Translations under genes and position numbers: made by a program
Shown: piece by piece, positions 50,662 through 58,612 of the stretch
Numbering within the stretch: position 1 is the stretch's first letter
Layout: each line of letters opens with the position of its first letter
The notes under the pieces: generated by a model
The model's input: the letters and a program-made list of their open reading frames with translations, nothing else
Database searches by the model: none
What the model was told of the DNA's origin: nothing
DNA from: Butyrivibrio sp. WCD3002
Lineage (GTDB): Bacteria > Bacillota > Clostridia > Lachnospirales > Lachnospiraceae
Reading direction: 5' to 3'
Length of the DNA: 64,000 nucleotides
Assembly (NCBI RefSeq): GCF_000424265.1
Contig: NZ_AUJO01000012.1
Span: 62,001-126,000, forward strand

Positions 50662-51114
50662 CTAAAACTTTAAGTTATCCCCAAGTACCTGTACCTTGCT
50701 GGCAAAGAATGAAAACTCGCCACTATCAAGAAGATTACCGTTATCATCAGTCACTCTGATATCAAATACCAGGATATGTTTTCCTGTTTTCAGCTTCATG
50801 CATTCACAATAGATATACTCTGTATTCACTGCAGGCAAAAGGAAATTCAGATTAGCGGAAACCGTCGTCACATAGTAACCGCTCATGCTTCCTGTAGCAC
50901 CCGCCATAACATCAACAAAAGAAAGCAGCGCGCCGCCATGAATGCTTCCGTATGTATTGTGAAGTCTCTCATCACACTTAACCCTGGATTTACTGTAGGT
51001 CGGGCTAAGCTCCAGCACTTCAAATCCAATGAACTTGTTATACTCATTTGCATATAGTTCAGAGATTATCTTTTCTCTGATCGCATTTTCTTTTTCTGTT
51101 CTTGCTTTTCTCAT
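50662..51114 (-). CDS. PaaI-type hotdog thioesterase
   Basis: 150 residues, PaaI/YdiI thioesterase family: YGSIHGGALLSFVDVMAG is the hallmark helix region with the catalytic acidic residue, followed by NLNFLLPA. Likely hydrolyses an aromatic or short acyl-CoA. Its start overlaps the stop of the YcaQ-like gene by 4 nt (51111-51114), so the two are translationally coupled; the functional link is unclear. Confidence 0.88.
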   Translation of the reverse strand: MRKARTEKENAIREKIISELYANEYNKFIGFEVLELSPTYSKSRVKCDERLHNTYGSIHGGALLSFVDVMAGATGSMSGYYVTTVSANLNFLLPAVNTEYIYCECMKLKTGKHILVFDIRVTDDNGNLLDSGEFSFFASKVQVLGDNLKF

Positions 51115-52310
51115 GATACTCCTTTATCAAATACACAGTCGTTAAACTTGCTAAACGCTTTTAGTGTACTTAAAAGTGCTGCGTCCATCTTTTTTGTTTT
51201 CCGGATTCCCGGCTCCCACCATAATCCTTTTACGGAAAGGATCTTATTTTTCCTGTCTGGAATAGCCTCTATCCTTCCCACGAACTTTTCACCAAAAAGA
51301 ATGGGCAAGGTGTAGTAGCCATATTTACGTTTTACTGCAGGTGTGTATATTTCCCAGGAATACTGAAAATCCCACAACGCAAGGACTAGTGACTTGTCCC
51401 ACATAAGAGGATCAAGTGGTGCTATAAACGACATCCTGGGTTTTAGATCCGCACTTCCTTCAATTATTTTTTTCATCAGGGCATCGTCGGAAGAAAGATG
51501 ATAGAATGTGGTTTTCATTCCTTCCACCATAACCGGACGGATTTTGCCTTCATCCGTAAGCCTTGCCAATATCTTTTTCCGCATCTCGGCATTAATGTTT
51601 AGCCCAAGAAAAGCTGTACTATTCTTGTCCCAAAGAAGGCCCACCGCACCGTTTCTCCTAAGCACTCGCCAGCATAAAAAGCTCTCCTCATCTTTGCAGG
51701 GATTCTCAGCATTCAAAATAGATTCCGGCAAATGTTTTCTCGCCAGATCGTAGAACTTGCGGCTTCCATTTTTATGGTGAATAACAAGCTCTCCATCAGT
51801 ATAAAGCTGTTCAAGAACGGATCTTGCAGCAGCTGATTTTTTGTCCCAGTTACCGCTCCAATGCATCGATGAATGCCAGTATATTTCTCCCTCTATCGGA
51901 AGCATGTCGCTTGAAACCGGGCCGTTTTCATCAATATATGAAATAGCCTGTTCCTTGAGTTCCTCTAGCCCATCGAAGGTACGGCCCAGCTCAAGACTCC
52001 TTTCTCTGTAGGAAGAAAAATACGGCCAGTCCTCTGCCGGCCATATGGAAAGCTCCTTATCCGGGTAGTCAATGAGTTTTCTGTCCTCGTATAGAAGTTC
52101 CTGAAGCATGAATTTTTTAAAGCCCTTCACTCGTGATTGCAAGGTGAGCTCGGCATTTTTCCCGCAGACATCCACCGGATCGTACTGAATACATCCGACC
52201 TGCCTGACATAATCATAGGCTCCGTCTTTTCCCTTAAAACGATATGCCCCAATCAGTCCCTGCTTTGAAAGAATAAATTGTCTGGCTTGTTGTTTAGAAA
52301 TAGTTATCAT
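51111..52310 (-). CDS. YcaQ/AlkZ-like winged-helix DNA glycosylase
   Basis: 399 residues of the HTH_42 family. N-terminal motif VGCIQYDPVDVCGKNAELTL contains the Q-x-D catalytic motif of AlkZ/YcaQ glycosylases; later parts include WSGNWDKKSAA and FIAPLDPLMWDKSLV. E. coli YcaQ removes interstrand crosslinks and alkylated purines. A role in repair of crosslinks or alkylation is therefore likely. Lies between a NUDIX gene (26 nt) and a thioesterase gene (overlap). A related AlkZ/EVE-like gene lies 1.7 kb away. Confidence 0.85.
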   Translation of the reverse strand: MITISKQQARQFILSKQGLIGAYRFKGKDGAYDYVRQVGCIQYDPVDVCGKNAELTLQSRVKGFKKFMLQELLYEDRKLIDYPDKELSIWPAEDWPYFSSYRERSLELGRTFDGLEELKEQAISYIDENGPVSSDMLPIEGEIYWHSSMHWSGNWDKKSAAARSVLEQLYTDGELVIHHKNGSRKFYDLARKHLPESILNAENPCKDEESFLCWRVLRRNGAVGLLWDKNSTAFLGLNINAEMRKKILARLTDEGKIRPVMVEGMKTTFYHLSSDDALMKKIIEGSADLKPRMSFIAPLDPLMWDKSLVLALWDFQYSWEIYTPAVKRKYGYYTLPILFGEKFVGRIEAIPDRKNKILSVKGLWWEPGIRKTKKMDAALLSTLKAFSKFNDCVFDKGVS

Positions 52311-52336
52311 CGCTTTCCTTTTTTAGCCTTTTCTCC

Positions 52337-52891
52337 TCATTCTTTATTGCCCAGATATTTCGTAATTATCTCAAGTCCTTCAGTCGGTACACAGAAAGTG
52401 CCATCACGATGCTCACATCCCTTACGGACATCCTCAATATCAAACCATTTTACTTCTTCCACTTCCTCAGTCTGGAGCACAAGCTTAGTCTCATCCACCG
52501 GCTTTTCATAAGCATATACGAAGGCAACCTCGTTGTCCCTGAACATCTTTCCATGGAATTCCATTGCATAGTTTATGTGGAACTTGCCGGCAAATGTGAG
52601 ATCTTCTTCGTTAGCGTCAATTCCCAGCTCCTCAAACAGCTCTCTCTGCGCTGATTCCAGCGGCTCATCCCCGGCCTGAATATGCCCGGCAGAAGATGTA
52701 TCATACATTAAAGGAAATGATTCCTTTTCAGCACTGCGTTTCTGAAGCAGCACCTGATAAGAATCTCCCTTTTTTCGTACAACCCAAATATGAGCAGTTC
52801 TGTGTAAAATTCCCTTATCATGGGCCTCACTTCTGCTTACTGTTTCGCCCGTAGGCGTTCCATTTTCATCTGTAATATCAAAGAATTCCAT
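52337..52891 (-). CDS. NUDIX hydrolase, IPP-isomerase-like
   Basis: 184 residues from the ATG at 52891, supported by AAGGTGG upstream; a 17-residue extension has none. The NUDIX box is clear: GDEPLESAQRELFEELGI. Overall type resembles IPP isomerase/YfcD NUDIX proteins (HRTAHIWVVRK and MYDTSSAGHIQAGDE). Probably hydrolyses a nucleoside diphosphate derivative; true Idi activity is unproven. Operon-like spacing with the YcaQ-like gene. Confidence 0.88.
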   Translation of the reverse strand: MEFFDITDENGTPTGETVSRSEAHDKGILHRTAHIWVVRKKGDSYQVLLQKRSAEKESFPLMYDTSSAGHIQAGDEPLESAQRELFEELGIDANEEDLTFAGKFHINYAMEFHGKMFRDNEVAFVYAYEKPVDETKLVLQTEEVEEVKWFDIEDVRKGCEHRDGTFCVPTEGLEIITKYLGNKE

Positions 52892-53124
52892 TTTAGCCAC
52901 CTTGGTTTTGAACTTTTTCACTTTACTTATTATAGCCAACAAAAAAGAAGCATACCATTCATTTATGAATCGTATACTCCCAATTGTAATCCCTTTGAAT
53001 AACTATCACTGCTATTGTGGACATTTGTTGGACATTAGATGATAGTCTGCTCTTGTGATTTAAAGTTTTGCTTTCAATACAGTTTTTTGTGCGTCGTTAT
53101 GACCATATGCGAGGGGGGAAGATC

Positions 53125-53964
53125 ATGATAAAAAATGAAAAGTTGAAATGGCTTAATGTTATTATTTGGCTGGCATCTGTTGCCACAATGATAGGGCTTA
53201 TGATTGGCTGCGGAAGAATTTTTGATGACAGCACCGATATGGGCCTGCTTATTGAATTTGTTATTATAACTGTGGTGACGCTGGGCTTTTTGTATCTCAT
53301 ATCAGGGAAAAAGACTTTTACCTATTTAACCAATGAAACCGGATACACGGTTAAAATGCTGTGGCCAACCCTGATTTTTTCCGGTATTTTCGCTTTGTTT
53401 GGAGTACTGGCCTACTTTATTGATAAGCCCCCTTTCAAGGATAATTGGGTACTGGGACTCATCATATCTGCCATCTCCATGTTCTTAGTTGGAGTCTATG
53501 AAGAGGGTTGCTTTAGAGCATGTGCTTGTGATGCGCTTTTGCCGATTTTAAAGAAAACAAAACACCCTTTCTTTTGGACAGCTCTAATTTCCGGACTTCT
53601 ATTCGGTTATGTTCATGTGGTATCCTTTGACTTTACAGATCTTCAGCAAACGTTACAGTTTTTTCTGAAAATAGCAAATTTGTTAATTACCGGAGCTACG
53701 TACATGATCTTATATTGGAAGACGAGGAATCTGCTTGGTCTTGCGATTGTACATGGATTAAATGACTTCCTTCCGGATTTTTTGAATCACATATTTGAGT
53801 ATAAAAGTCAGGATGATTCTGAAGCGTATATCACCGGTGATGTATCTACAACAATTGTCTATGTAATTCAGTTAGTTATTGAGTTGCTATGCTTTATCTA
53901 TGTATACAAAAAAGTCGCTAAGAAAATTGACTATAAGAAGACACTGGATGAGTGGTGTGACTAA
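53125..53964 (+). CDS. CPBP-family intramembrane protease
   Basis: 279 residues from the ATG at 53125, preceded by GAGGGGGG; an upstream in-frame ATG at 53068 is less likely. About eight TM segments. Catalytic motifs: EEGCFRAC (EExxxR), FGYVHVV (FxxxH) and IVHGLNDF (HxxxN/D). Relatives (Abi/CAAX proteases) process peptides or prenylated proteins and are often tied to bacteriocin immunity. No bacteriocin gene is seen nearby. A terminator follows. Confidence 0.9.
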   Translation: MIKNEKLKWLNVIIWLASVATMIGLMIGCGRIFDDSTDMGLLIEFVIITVVTLGFLYLISGKKTFTYLTNETGYTVKMLWPTLIFSGIFALFGVLAYFIDKPPFKDNWVLGLIISAISMFLVGVYEEGCFRACACDALLPILKKTKHPFFWTALISGLLFGYVHVVSFDFTDLQQTLQFFLKIANLLITGATYMILYWKTRNLLGLAIVHGLNDFLPDFLNHIFEYKSQDDSEAYITGDVSTTIVYVIQLVIELLCFIYVYKKVAKKIDYKKTLDEWCD

Positions 53965-53997
53965 TGAGAAAAACACTCTTTAGTCATTGATAGCTTT

Positions 53998-54020
53998 TGG
54001 TCCCGGGGGACCATTATTTT
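53998..54020 (+). terminator. Short terminator after the CPBP gene
   Basis: TGGTCC (53998-54003) pairs with GGACCA (54008-54013), followed by TTATTTT on the plus strand. It overlaps the last codon of the convergent gene. Confidence 0.6.
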
Positions 54021-55129
54021 AACGCGTCACTCAGACTATCGATTATTCCCCTTGGCCCTCTGATTGCATTTATTCCGTACTTATCCTTGAGGATTTGAAA
54101 AGTAAAACTATCCTCCGGATACCTCTTTTCCAGTCTGATCTTCATAAGTGCCGTTATGGTCAGATTTTTATCCGAGTAGTCATATGGGATATCCGTTTCA
54201 GTGACCGTGCACTTATACATTACCGCAGACACGGGGGCTCCCACATACACGAAAACTGTATCTCCGGTTATGATTCCTGCTCCCTGCTTCCAGTCTATCT
54301 CCTCAGCATTATCAAATGCGTGAACTATGTCATAGTACTTGGGATTGGCAGGAATGATCCATTCCTTAGGCGCTCTTGTCTTCCTGCTTTTAGTCAATGA
54401 TCCTGATCCAGCCAGAAGTTTTGCTATCTGACTTTTGGATGCAATGGGGTATATTTCTTTAATGTGCGCTTCGATGGCCTTCCCTGATTCTTCGGACGTC
54501 TCGCTATATCTGGACGTGACAAAATCATATCCCCAGATGGTTTCAGGCTTTGCGTACACAGCAATGGGCCAGCCGTAGAACTCGCCCTTTTTGTTTTTCC
54601 TCTGTCTGAAATCCTTTACGCAGAGGTATGTTTTTGCCTGAAGGTCGGTGACTACTCCTTCGAACCCCTTCTCTCCGCCTTTGCCAAAACCTGCCCTTAA
54701 CTTGACTTCGTTGGAATATATCTCATCCTCTGCTTCAAAGAGGTCCATTATCTTTTTCTGTTTTCTTGATGCCTTCTCATCATCCCAAAGGGCATCAAAG
54801 TCATAGCCATCCCGCCTGAAATTGGCAAAATAAGGAAGCCATTCCTTGGAGATAAAGCCTGCCTTTTTTTCAAAAAATTTGCCATAGGCAATTTCGCCGC
54901 TTCTGGCGATGATCTCTCGCCACTCCCAGGGATCAACCTTGGGATCTCCGCACCACCAGTAGCCCGGAACCGTGCGTTCCTCCAATGAAAATCCCGGAAT
55001 ATCATTTTTGAAAAGTGGCAGAAATCCTACTTCATTTATGTAGTTTATTGCATCCTGAACCGTGCGCAGACACTCCGGGTCGTCCCAGTCCACACCGTAC
55101 ATTATCCAGGTTCCGTTCACATTTTCCAT
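54014..55129 (-). CDS. AlkZ-related protein with C-terminal EVE-like domain
   Basis: 371 residues from the ATG at 55129 (AGAGGGG upstream). The N-terminal two thirds has no catalytic motif I can name but resembles AlkZ-related winged-helix proteins (MYGVDWDDPECLRTVQDAINY and WPIAVYAKPETIWGY). The C-terminal region, about 265-345, resembles an EVE/PUA-like fold (WIIPANPKYYDIVHAF, then IDWKQGAGIITGDTVFVYVG), a domain that reads modified bases. It may recognise modified or damaged DNA. Near a YcaQ-like glycosylase gene. Function is inferred only. Confidence 0.65.
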   Translation of the reverse strand: MENVNGTWIMYGVDWDDPECLRTVQDAINYINEVGFLPLFKNDIPGFSLEERTVPGYWWCGDPKVDPWEWREIIARSGEIAYGKFFEKKAGFISKEWLPYFANFRRDGYDFDALWDDEKASRKQKKIMDLFEAEDEIYSNEVKLRAGFGKGGEKGFEGVVTDLQAKTYLCVKDFRQRKNKKGEFYGWPIAVYAKPETIWGYDFVTSRYSETSEESGKAIEAHIKEIYPIASKSQIAKLLAGSGSLTKSRKTRAPKEWIIPANPKYYDIVHAFDNAEEIDWKQGAGIITGDTVFVYVGAPVSAVMYKCTVTETDIPYDYSDKNLTITALMKIRLEKRYPEDSFTFQILKDKYGINAIRGPRGIIDSLSDALK

Positions 55130-55263
55130 ACTATTTCCCCTCTTTACCGGTTCATCACTGTACTCATTATATCCCAACAAAAAAGGGGCATACCATCCAT
55201 TTCTGAAAAATATGCCCCCAATTTTAGCCTTAATTTGTCGTTTCTTACCGGCAAAGCCACGTC

Positions 55264-55653
55264 TCATCCCGCTGCCTTAAAGTTGTAGATAGGCTTCATC
55301 ACATCTATTATCTCCACTGACTCCTTTATCACATCGATGATGTCATCAAGTGACTTGTAAGCCATAGGCGCCTCGTCGATTGTGGCCTCGCAGACAGATG
55401 ATGTGAAGATTCCCTTCATGGACTCCTTGTACTCTTCCATGGAAAGATTGTTCTTTGCGGCGGTTCTGGACATTATTCTTCCGGCTCCGTGTGGCGCAGA
55501 ATAGTTCCACTCAGGATTGCCCTTGCCCACAGCAAGCACAGATCCATCTCTCATATTTATGGGAATCAGAACCTTCTCTCCCTTGTGGGCAGCTATTGAG
55601 CCTTTTCTAAGGATCATCTCATCAGTGTCGATGTAGTTAATTGCTGTATGCAC
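55264..55653 (-). CDS. rtcB: RtcB-type RNA ligase, C-terminal part only
   Basis: 129 residues with a GTG start at 55653, 14 nt after the DUF2828 stop. It matches only the last third of RtcB: ILRKGSIAAHKGE, IPINMRDGSVLAVGKGNPEW, then YSAPHGAGRIMSRTAA, EAPMAYK and PIYNFKA. The HGAGR His is the GMP-attachment residue in characterised RtcB. The N-terminal two thirds with the Cys and His metal ligands is absent, since the upstream gene ends right before it. So it is either an inactive remnant or a stand-alone domain. Full RtcB has about 380-480 residues and no weak in-frame upstream part is visible. Confidence 0.85.
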   Translation of the reverse strand: MHTAINYIDTDEMILRKGSIAAHKGEKVLIPINMRDGSVLAVGKGNPEWNYSAPHGAGRIMSRTAAKNNLSMEEYKESMKGIFTSSVCEATIDEAPMAYKSLDDIIDVIKESVEIIDVMKPIYNFKAAG

Positions 55654-55667
55654 CTTTTTATTATTCT

Positions 55668-57140
55668 TTATGCCGCGATCCTATCATATCTTTCTGATAA
55701 AAGGACGCTCATCATAAATCTATATGGCTCAAGATCACCCTCTTTTAACATGGAGAAAATCTGAGGGCTGCAGCCTGAAACCAGCGCCACTCCTCTATCG
55801 TTCACCTTCACAGGCTGCTGACTGTTACGACTCTCCACGTTCCAGAACACTATCTGAGGAAGTTTATAACCATATCTCTCAAACTCAGCCTTGGCATATT
55901 CGAAATTGGTCATATTCGCATTACCTGCACAGTAATCGAATTCCATGTCAGAGATGATGTAGAGCTTTTCCGGCATATCTGCCTGTGTAAGGTTATTCTT
56001 TACAGCAGTTCTGAGAATAAGCGCAAAAGTTCTGGCTATATCCGTATTGCTGCATTCATTGAAACGCATACAATAACGCACTTTTTCCACAATATCTCTT
56101 CCCTTTATCTCCACTAATCTGGGATTGGTGGAAAAGGTTATGAAATGGTTATGAAAAGCGCCAGTATTTCTCTCAGCAAAATATATGCCAAGTGACTGCG
56201 CAACTGCTGCCGGAACCGGATTTTCGCTACAGTACATAGAGCCTGAACCATCAACTACAACCAGTGAATTTTCTGCTCCTGCAAAATTCTCCAGGGCATT
56301 CCATGTGGCATTCATGGCACGTCTTTCGTCCTCTGAAAATCTAGCCCTGTTTATTACAGGCGCTATAACATCATAAGGTGTAAGTGTCCCTGTGTGCATG
56401 ACGGAAGGATTTTCCTCTGCCTTTGTTATGAAAGCTGTATATCTTTCCTGATCGTTTCTAAGAAAAGCCTGTCTATACTTATAGAGAGCCTTGGAAGGCT
56501 GCTTTTCATAATCGAAGGTGTAATCCTTTTCTCTTAAATTATTCTCTATGATTCTGATCTGTGCTCTGAGCGCAGACAATGTTTTTCTGTACTCGGTATC
56601 AGTCATACCCATGGCTCTTGCGATCTTTCTTGCATTTTTTACAGCTTCCAAATTGCTTGTATTAACGGAAGGAAGCCACTTTGCAAGAAGTGAAACAGTT
56701 TCATTTTCTTCATTAAAACCGTTCATGATCTCGATGTCCTTCTTTAAAGTCTTACCAATGTAAGCCATTACTTCCTTCTCTACCGGAGTGCCGATTAGAG
56801 CAAGAAGGTCATCGAATCTGCCGTATTCAGCCACGTTCTCAATATTCTTTTTTACAGATTCAGGCTCAGCTGCTGCCAGATACTCAAGTATTACTCTGAA
56901 TACTCTTCTCTCACCAAGGCCGCCTCTGATATCTCTTGCGAAAAAGAGCATCTTCATCGCAAGGTCAGCATCCTCTGCGTAAGCCTTAACAAATCTGCCA
57001 ACTATATCATCCTCAGAAGCATTTCTAAGGGCACCGATTGTCGCAAACATATCAAGGCACTCAGACTGAGTGGATGCATAAGTAACTGCGCCGTTTTCTG
57101 TATATGTTTTATTTGCTTCCTTCTTCAAAAACTCTAACAT
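55668..57140 (-). CDS. DUF2828/TROVE-like vWA protein (Ro60-like)
   Basis: 490 residues. The N-terminal helical repeat region (about 1-280) has ARDIRGGLGERRVFR, then YGRFDDLLALIG, SLLAKWLPSVNTSN and YRKTLSALRAQIRIIE, typical of DUF2828, a relative of the TROVE module of Ro60. A C-terminal vWA domain (about 290-485) has the MIDAS motif VVVDGSGSMY and IISDMEFDY. Ro60-type rings bind Y RNAs and misfolded RNAs. Two tRNA-like RNAs are encoded immediately upstream on the same strand and an RtcB piece downstream, strongly suggesting an RNA-handling role. GGAGG precedes the ATG. Confidence 0.85.
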   Translation of the reverse strand: MLEFLKKEANKTYTENGAVTYASTQSECLDMFATIGALRNASEDDIVGRFVKAYAEDADLAMKMLFFARDIRGGLGERRVFRVILEYLAAAEPESVKKNIENVAEYGRFDDLLALIGTPVEKEVMAYIGKTLKKDIEIMNGFNEENETVSLLAKWLPSVNTSNLEAVKNARKIARAMGMTDTEYRKTLSALRAQIRIIENNLREKDYTFDYEKQPSKALYKYRQAFLRNDQERYTAFITKAEENPSVMHTGTLTPYDVIAPVINRARFSEDERRAMNATWNALENFAGAENSLVVVDGSGSMYCSENPVPAAVAQSLGIYFAERNTGAFHNHFITFSTNPRLVEIKGRDIVEKVRYCMRFNECSNTDIARTFALILRTAVKNNLTQADMPEKLYIISDMEFDYCAGNANMTNFEYAKAEFERYGYKLPQIVFWNVESRNSQQPVKVNDRGVALVSGCSPQIFSMLKEGDLEPYRFMMSVLLSERYDRIAA

Positions 57141-57162
57141 TTTCTTTTCCTCCTAATCCACT

Positions 57163-57268
57163 AGATACAACCTTTAAATAGGTGATGGGATTCGAACCCA
57201 CCGAATGCCTGGTTATAAGCCAGGTGCTCCCATGGAGCTAACCATTGGAATTATTGCTGTTCGTATCT
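57163..57268 (-). ncRNA. tRNA-like RNA 2 (Y RNA-like), upstream of the Ro-like gene
   Basis: 106 nt. Outer stem AGATAC/GTATCT plus AAC/GTT with one bulged G (57259-57268 with 57163-57171). Inside: U8-A9-like UA, D stem GCTC/GAGC with a short loop, a perfect anticodon stem CCTGG/CCAGG with loop CTTATAA, a variable loop, and a T-arm with canonical TTCGAAT loop. The acceptor stem is only 3 bp (GGT/ACC) and there is no CCA end, so it is not a normal tRNA. Its end lies 22 nt before the Ro-like start codon. Most like the tRNA-mimic module of bacterial Y RNAs (YrlA). Confidence 0.72.
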
Positions 57269-57294
57269 ATTTGATTACTGTATTTCAGCCTTAC

Positions 57295-57387
57295 AAGACA
57301 CACTTCCCCAAAAGGGAAGGGTGGGATTTGAACCCACAAAGCCGGACCGAAATCCGGCTGTGCCAACCAAATTGCTGTATGTGTCTT
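57295..57387 (-). ncRNA. tRNA-like RNA 1 (Y RNA-like)
   Basis: 93 nt. Outer 8-bp perfect stem AAGACACA/TGTGTCTT (57380-57387 with 57295-57302). Inside: a D-loop-like GGTTGG segment, a 7-bp anticodon-like hairpin (AGCCGGA/TCCGGCT, loop TTTCGG), a T-arm GTGGG/CCCAC with loop TTCAAAT, and an extra hairpin CTTCCC/GGGAAG where the 3' acceptor strand should be. It shares ACAGCAAT after the outer stem with RNA 2, 26 nt away. Not a canonical tRNA. Likely a second Y-like RNA of the same module. Confidence 0.7.
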
Positions 57388-57534
57388 TTGACTTTCTGTG
57401 ATTTTATCTTAGCCCAGTTAATTGGATATAAAAAGATGCAGTTAGTATACATATCGCAACCCCAATATGATACAATATATGCATAAAACACATAGATATT
57501 TATTATTTTTACAACCCCATTTAAGAGGCGCGAC

Positions 57535-57716
57535 ATGACTGAGAAATACAAATTTATTTATCCGAGGATACAAGATCAAGACTTATTAACGATGCAGAGC
57601 TTTTTGAATTCACTAAGAAAGATGAAACTGTAAATCTCAATGCCTTCCTGAAAATCCTAATCGTCAACTACTTCGATCAATACAGACATGACAGCGAGGC
57701 TCTGTTAAACAACATA
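57535..57716 (+). other. Frameshifted N-terminal coding region of the WYL protein
   Basis: An ATG at 57535 with GAGG upstream begins MTEKYKF, but the frame soon stops. From about 57555 the frame of the WYL gene continues without stop as YLSEDTRSRLINDAELFEF, then LNAFLKILIVNYFDQYRHD, straight into the annotated ATG at 57717. One missing base near 57553-57560 (a T-rich stretch) joins the two. So the intact gene would start at 57535 and encode about 328 residues. Confidence 0.7.
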
Positions 57717-58520
57717 ATGAGCGATCTCACAGAGATGACATCCATATCTGATGCAGATGCTGCCCATCTAGCAGACAAAATTGTCAGCACATACATAAAG
57801 AACGATAGGATATCCAGTTCCAAAAATATAGCTGTTACGTTGACAGTCAGCGGATCATCCTATGACATAATCCGAATTATAGAAAACAACATGCTACGTG
57901 ATACTTCCCTCTCGCAGTATCTTAAGGACATGTTCAATTCATATCTGTCCATTCCAAGGAGCCAGAGAGAAGCCATCATTTTTAAGGACACCTACGAAGA
58001 TATAGAAAAAGCGCTTAAGCAAGGTCGTGTGCTCACCTTCACTACAACATCTTCTGAGTATGACAAATCCTTTGCTGTGGAGCCTTACTTTATTGCGCCT
58101 TCTAAAGAAGAACAGTGCAACTACCTTCTGTGCTGCGATGCCCGTACTCGCACTCCGCATACCTTCAGAATCTCAAGAATCAGGAGCGCCTTCGTAACAT
58201 CAGATAAATTTGAAATTGATTCAGAGCTGCAAAAAGAGCTCCAGGAAAAAGCTATCCGAAGCCCTCAATCAGTATCAAAGACAGTACCGGCTGTCATTAA
58301 ATTAAATAAATATGGAATCAGAAAATTTAAAGTTGTCACTAAAAACAGGCCAATTGTGTCAAAGATAGAAGGCGACCTTTACTACTTTGACTGGCCTGAG
58401 TTACAGCTTGAAGAATACTTCAACCGTTTTGGAAGGGATGCCATAGTATTAGAACCGGCTTCCCTTAAAGAAAATCTTCGCAAATACTATTACTATGCCC
58501 TCAGAGAATATAGTAAATAA
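57717..58520 (+). CDS. WYL-domain protein, N-terminus probably frameshifted
   Basis: 267 residues from the first in-frame ATG; about 60 more N-terminal residues are encoded just upstream in the same frame but without a start codon. A WYL-type domain begins at about residue 80 (REAIIFKDTYEDIEKALKQG, then TFRISRIRSAFV), with the typical C-terminal part ending NRFGRDAIVLEPASLKENLR. WYL proteins are ligand-responsive regulators, often of defence or nucleic-acid-stress systems. It is divergent from the tRNA-like/Ro/RtcB unit, so it may regulate it. No clear HTH is seen; the N-terminal part may be a small DNA-binding fold. Confidence 0.75.
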   Translation: MSDLTEMTSISDADAAHLADKIVSTYIKNDRISSSKNIAVTLTVSGSSYDIIRIIENNMLRDTSLSQYLKDMFNSYLSIPRSQREAIIFKDTYEDIEKALKQGRVLTFTTTSSEYDKSFAVEPYFIAPSKEEQCNYLLCCDARTRTPHTFRISRIRSAFVTSDKFEIDSELQKELQEKAIRSPQSVSKTVPAVIKLNKYGIRKFKVVTKNRPIVSKIEGDLYYFDWPELQLEEYFNRFGRDAIVLEPASLKENLRKYYYYALREYSK

Positions 58521-58545
58521 AAAACCTCTCCTCACTAATATTATG

Positions 58546-58574
58546 TTGACAAAAATAATAGATGCATTTACATT
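58546..58574 (+). promoter_or_regulatory. Promoter of the M29-like peptidase gene
   Basis: TTGACA (58546-58551), a 17-nt spacer and TACATT (58569-58574), 39 nt upstream of the ATG at 58613. Confidence 0.75.
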
Positions 58575-58612
58575 TAGATAAACATCTAATCAAAAATTGT
58601 GAGGAGGATATT

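Noticed and set aside
53125-53964. Bacteriocin immunity locus
   Set aside because: The CPBP protease stands alone; no bacteriocin precursor or transporter is seen beside it.
57163-57387. Two ordinary tRNA genes
   Set aside because: T- and anticodon-arms look real, but acceptor stems are 3 bp or replaced by a hairpin, and both are closed by non-tRNA outer stems next to a Ro-like gene.
57553-57560. Programmed ribosomal frameshift in the WYL gene
   Set aside because: The local sequence does not fit an X XXY YYZ slippery heptamer and no stimulatory hairpin follows; a point deletion or sequencing error is simpler.
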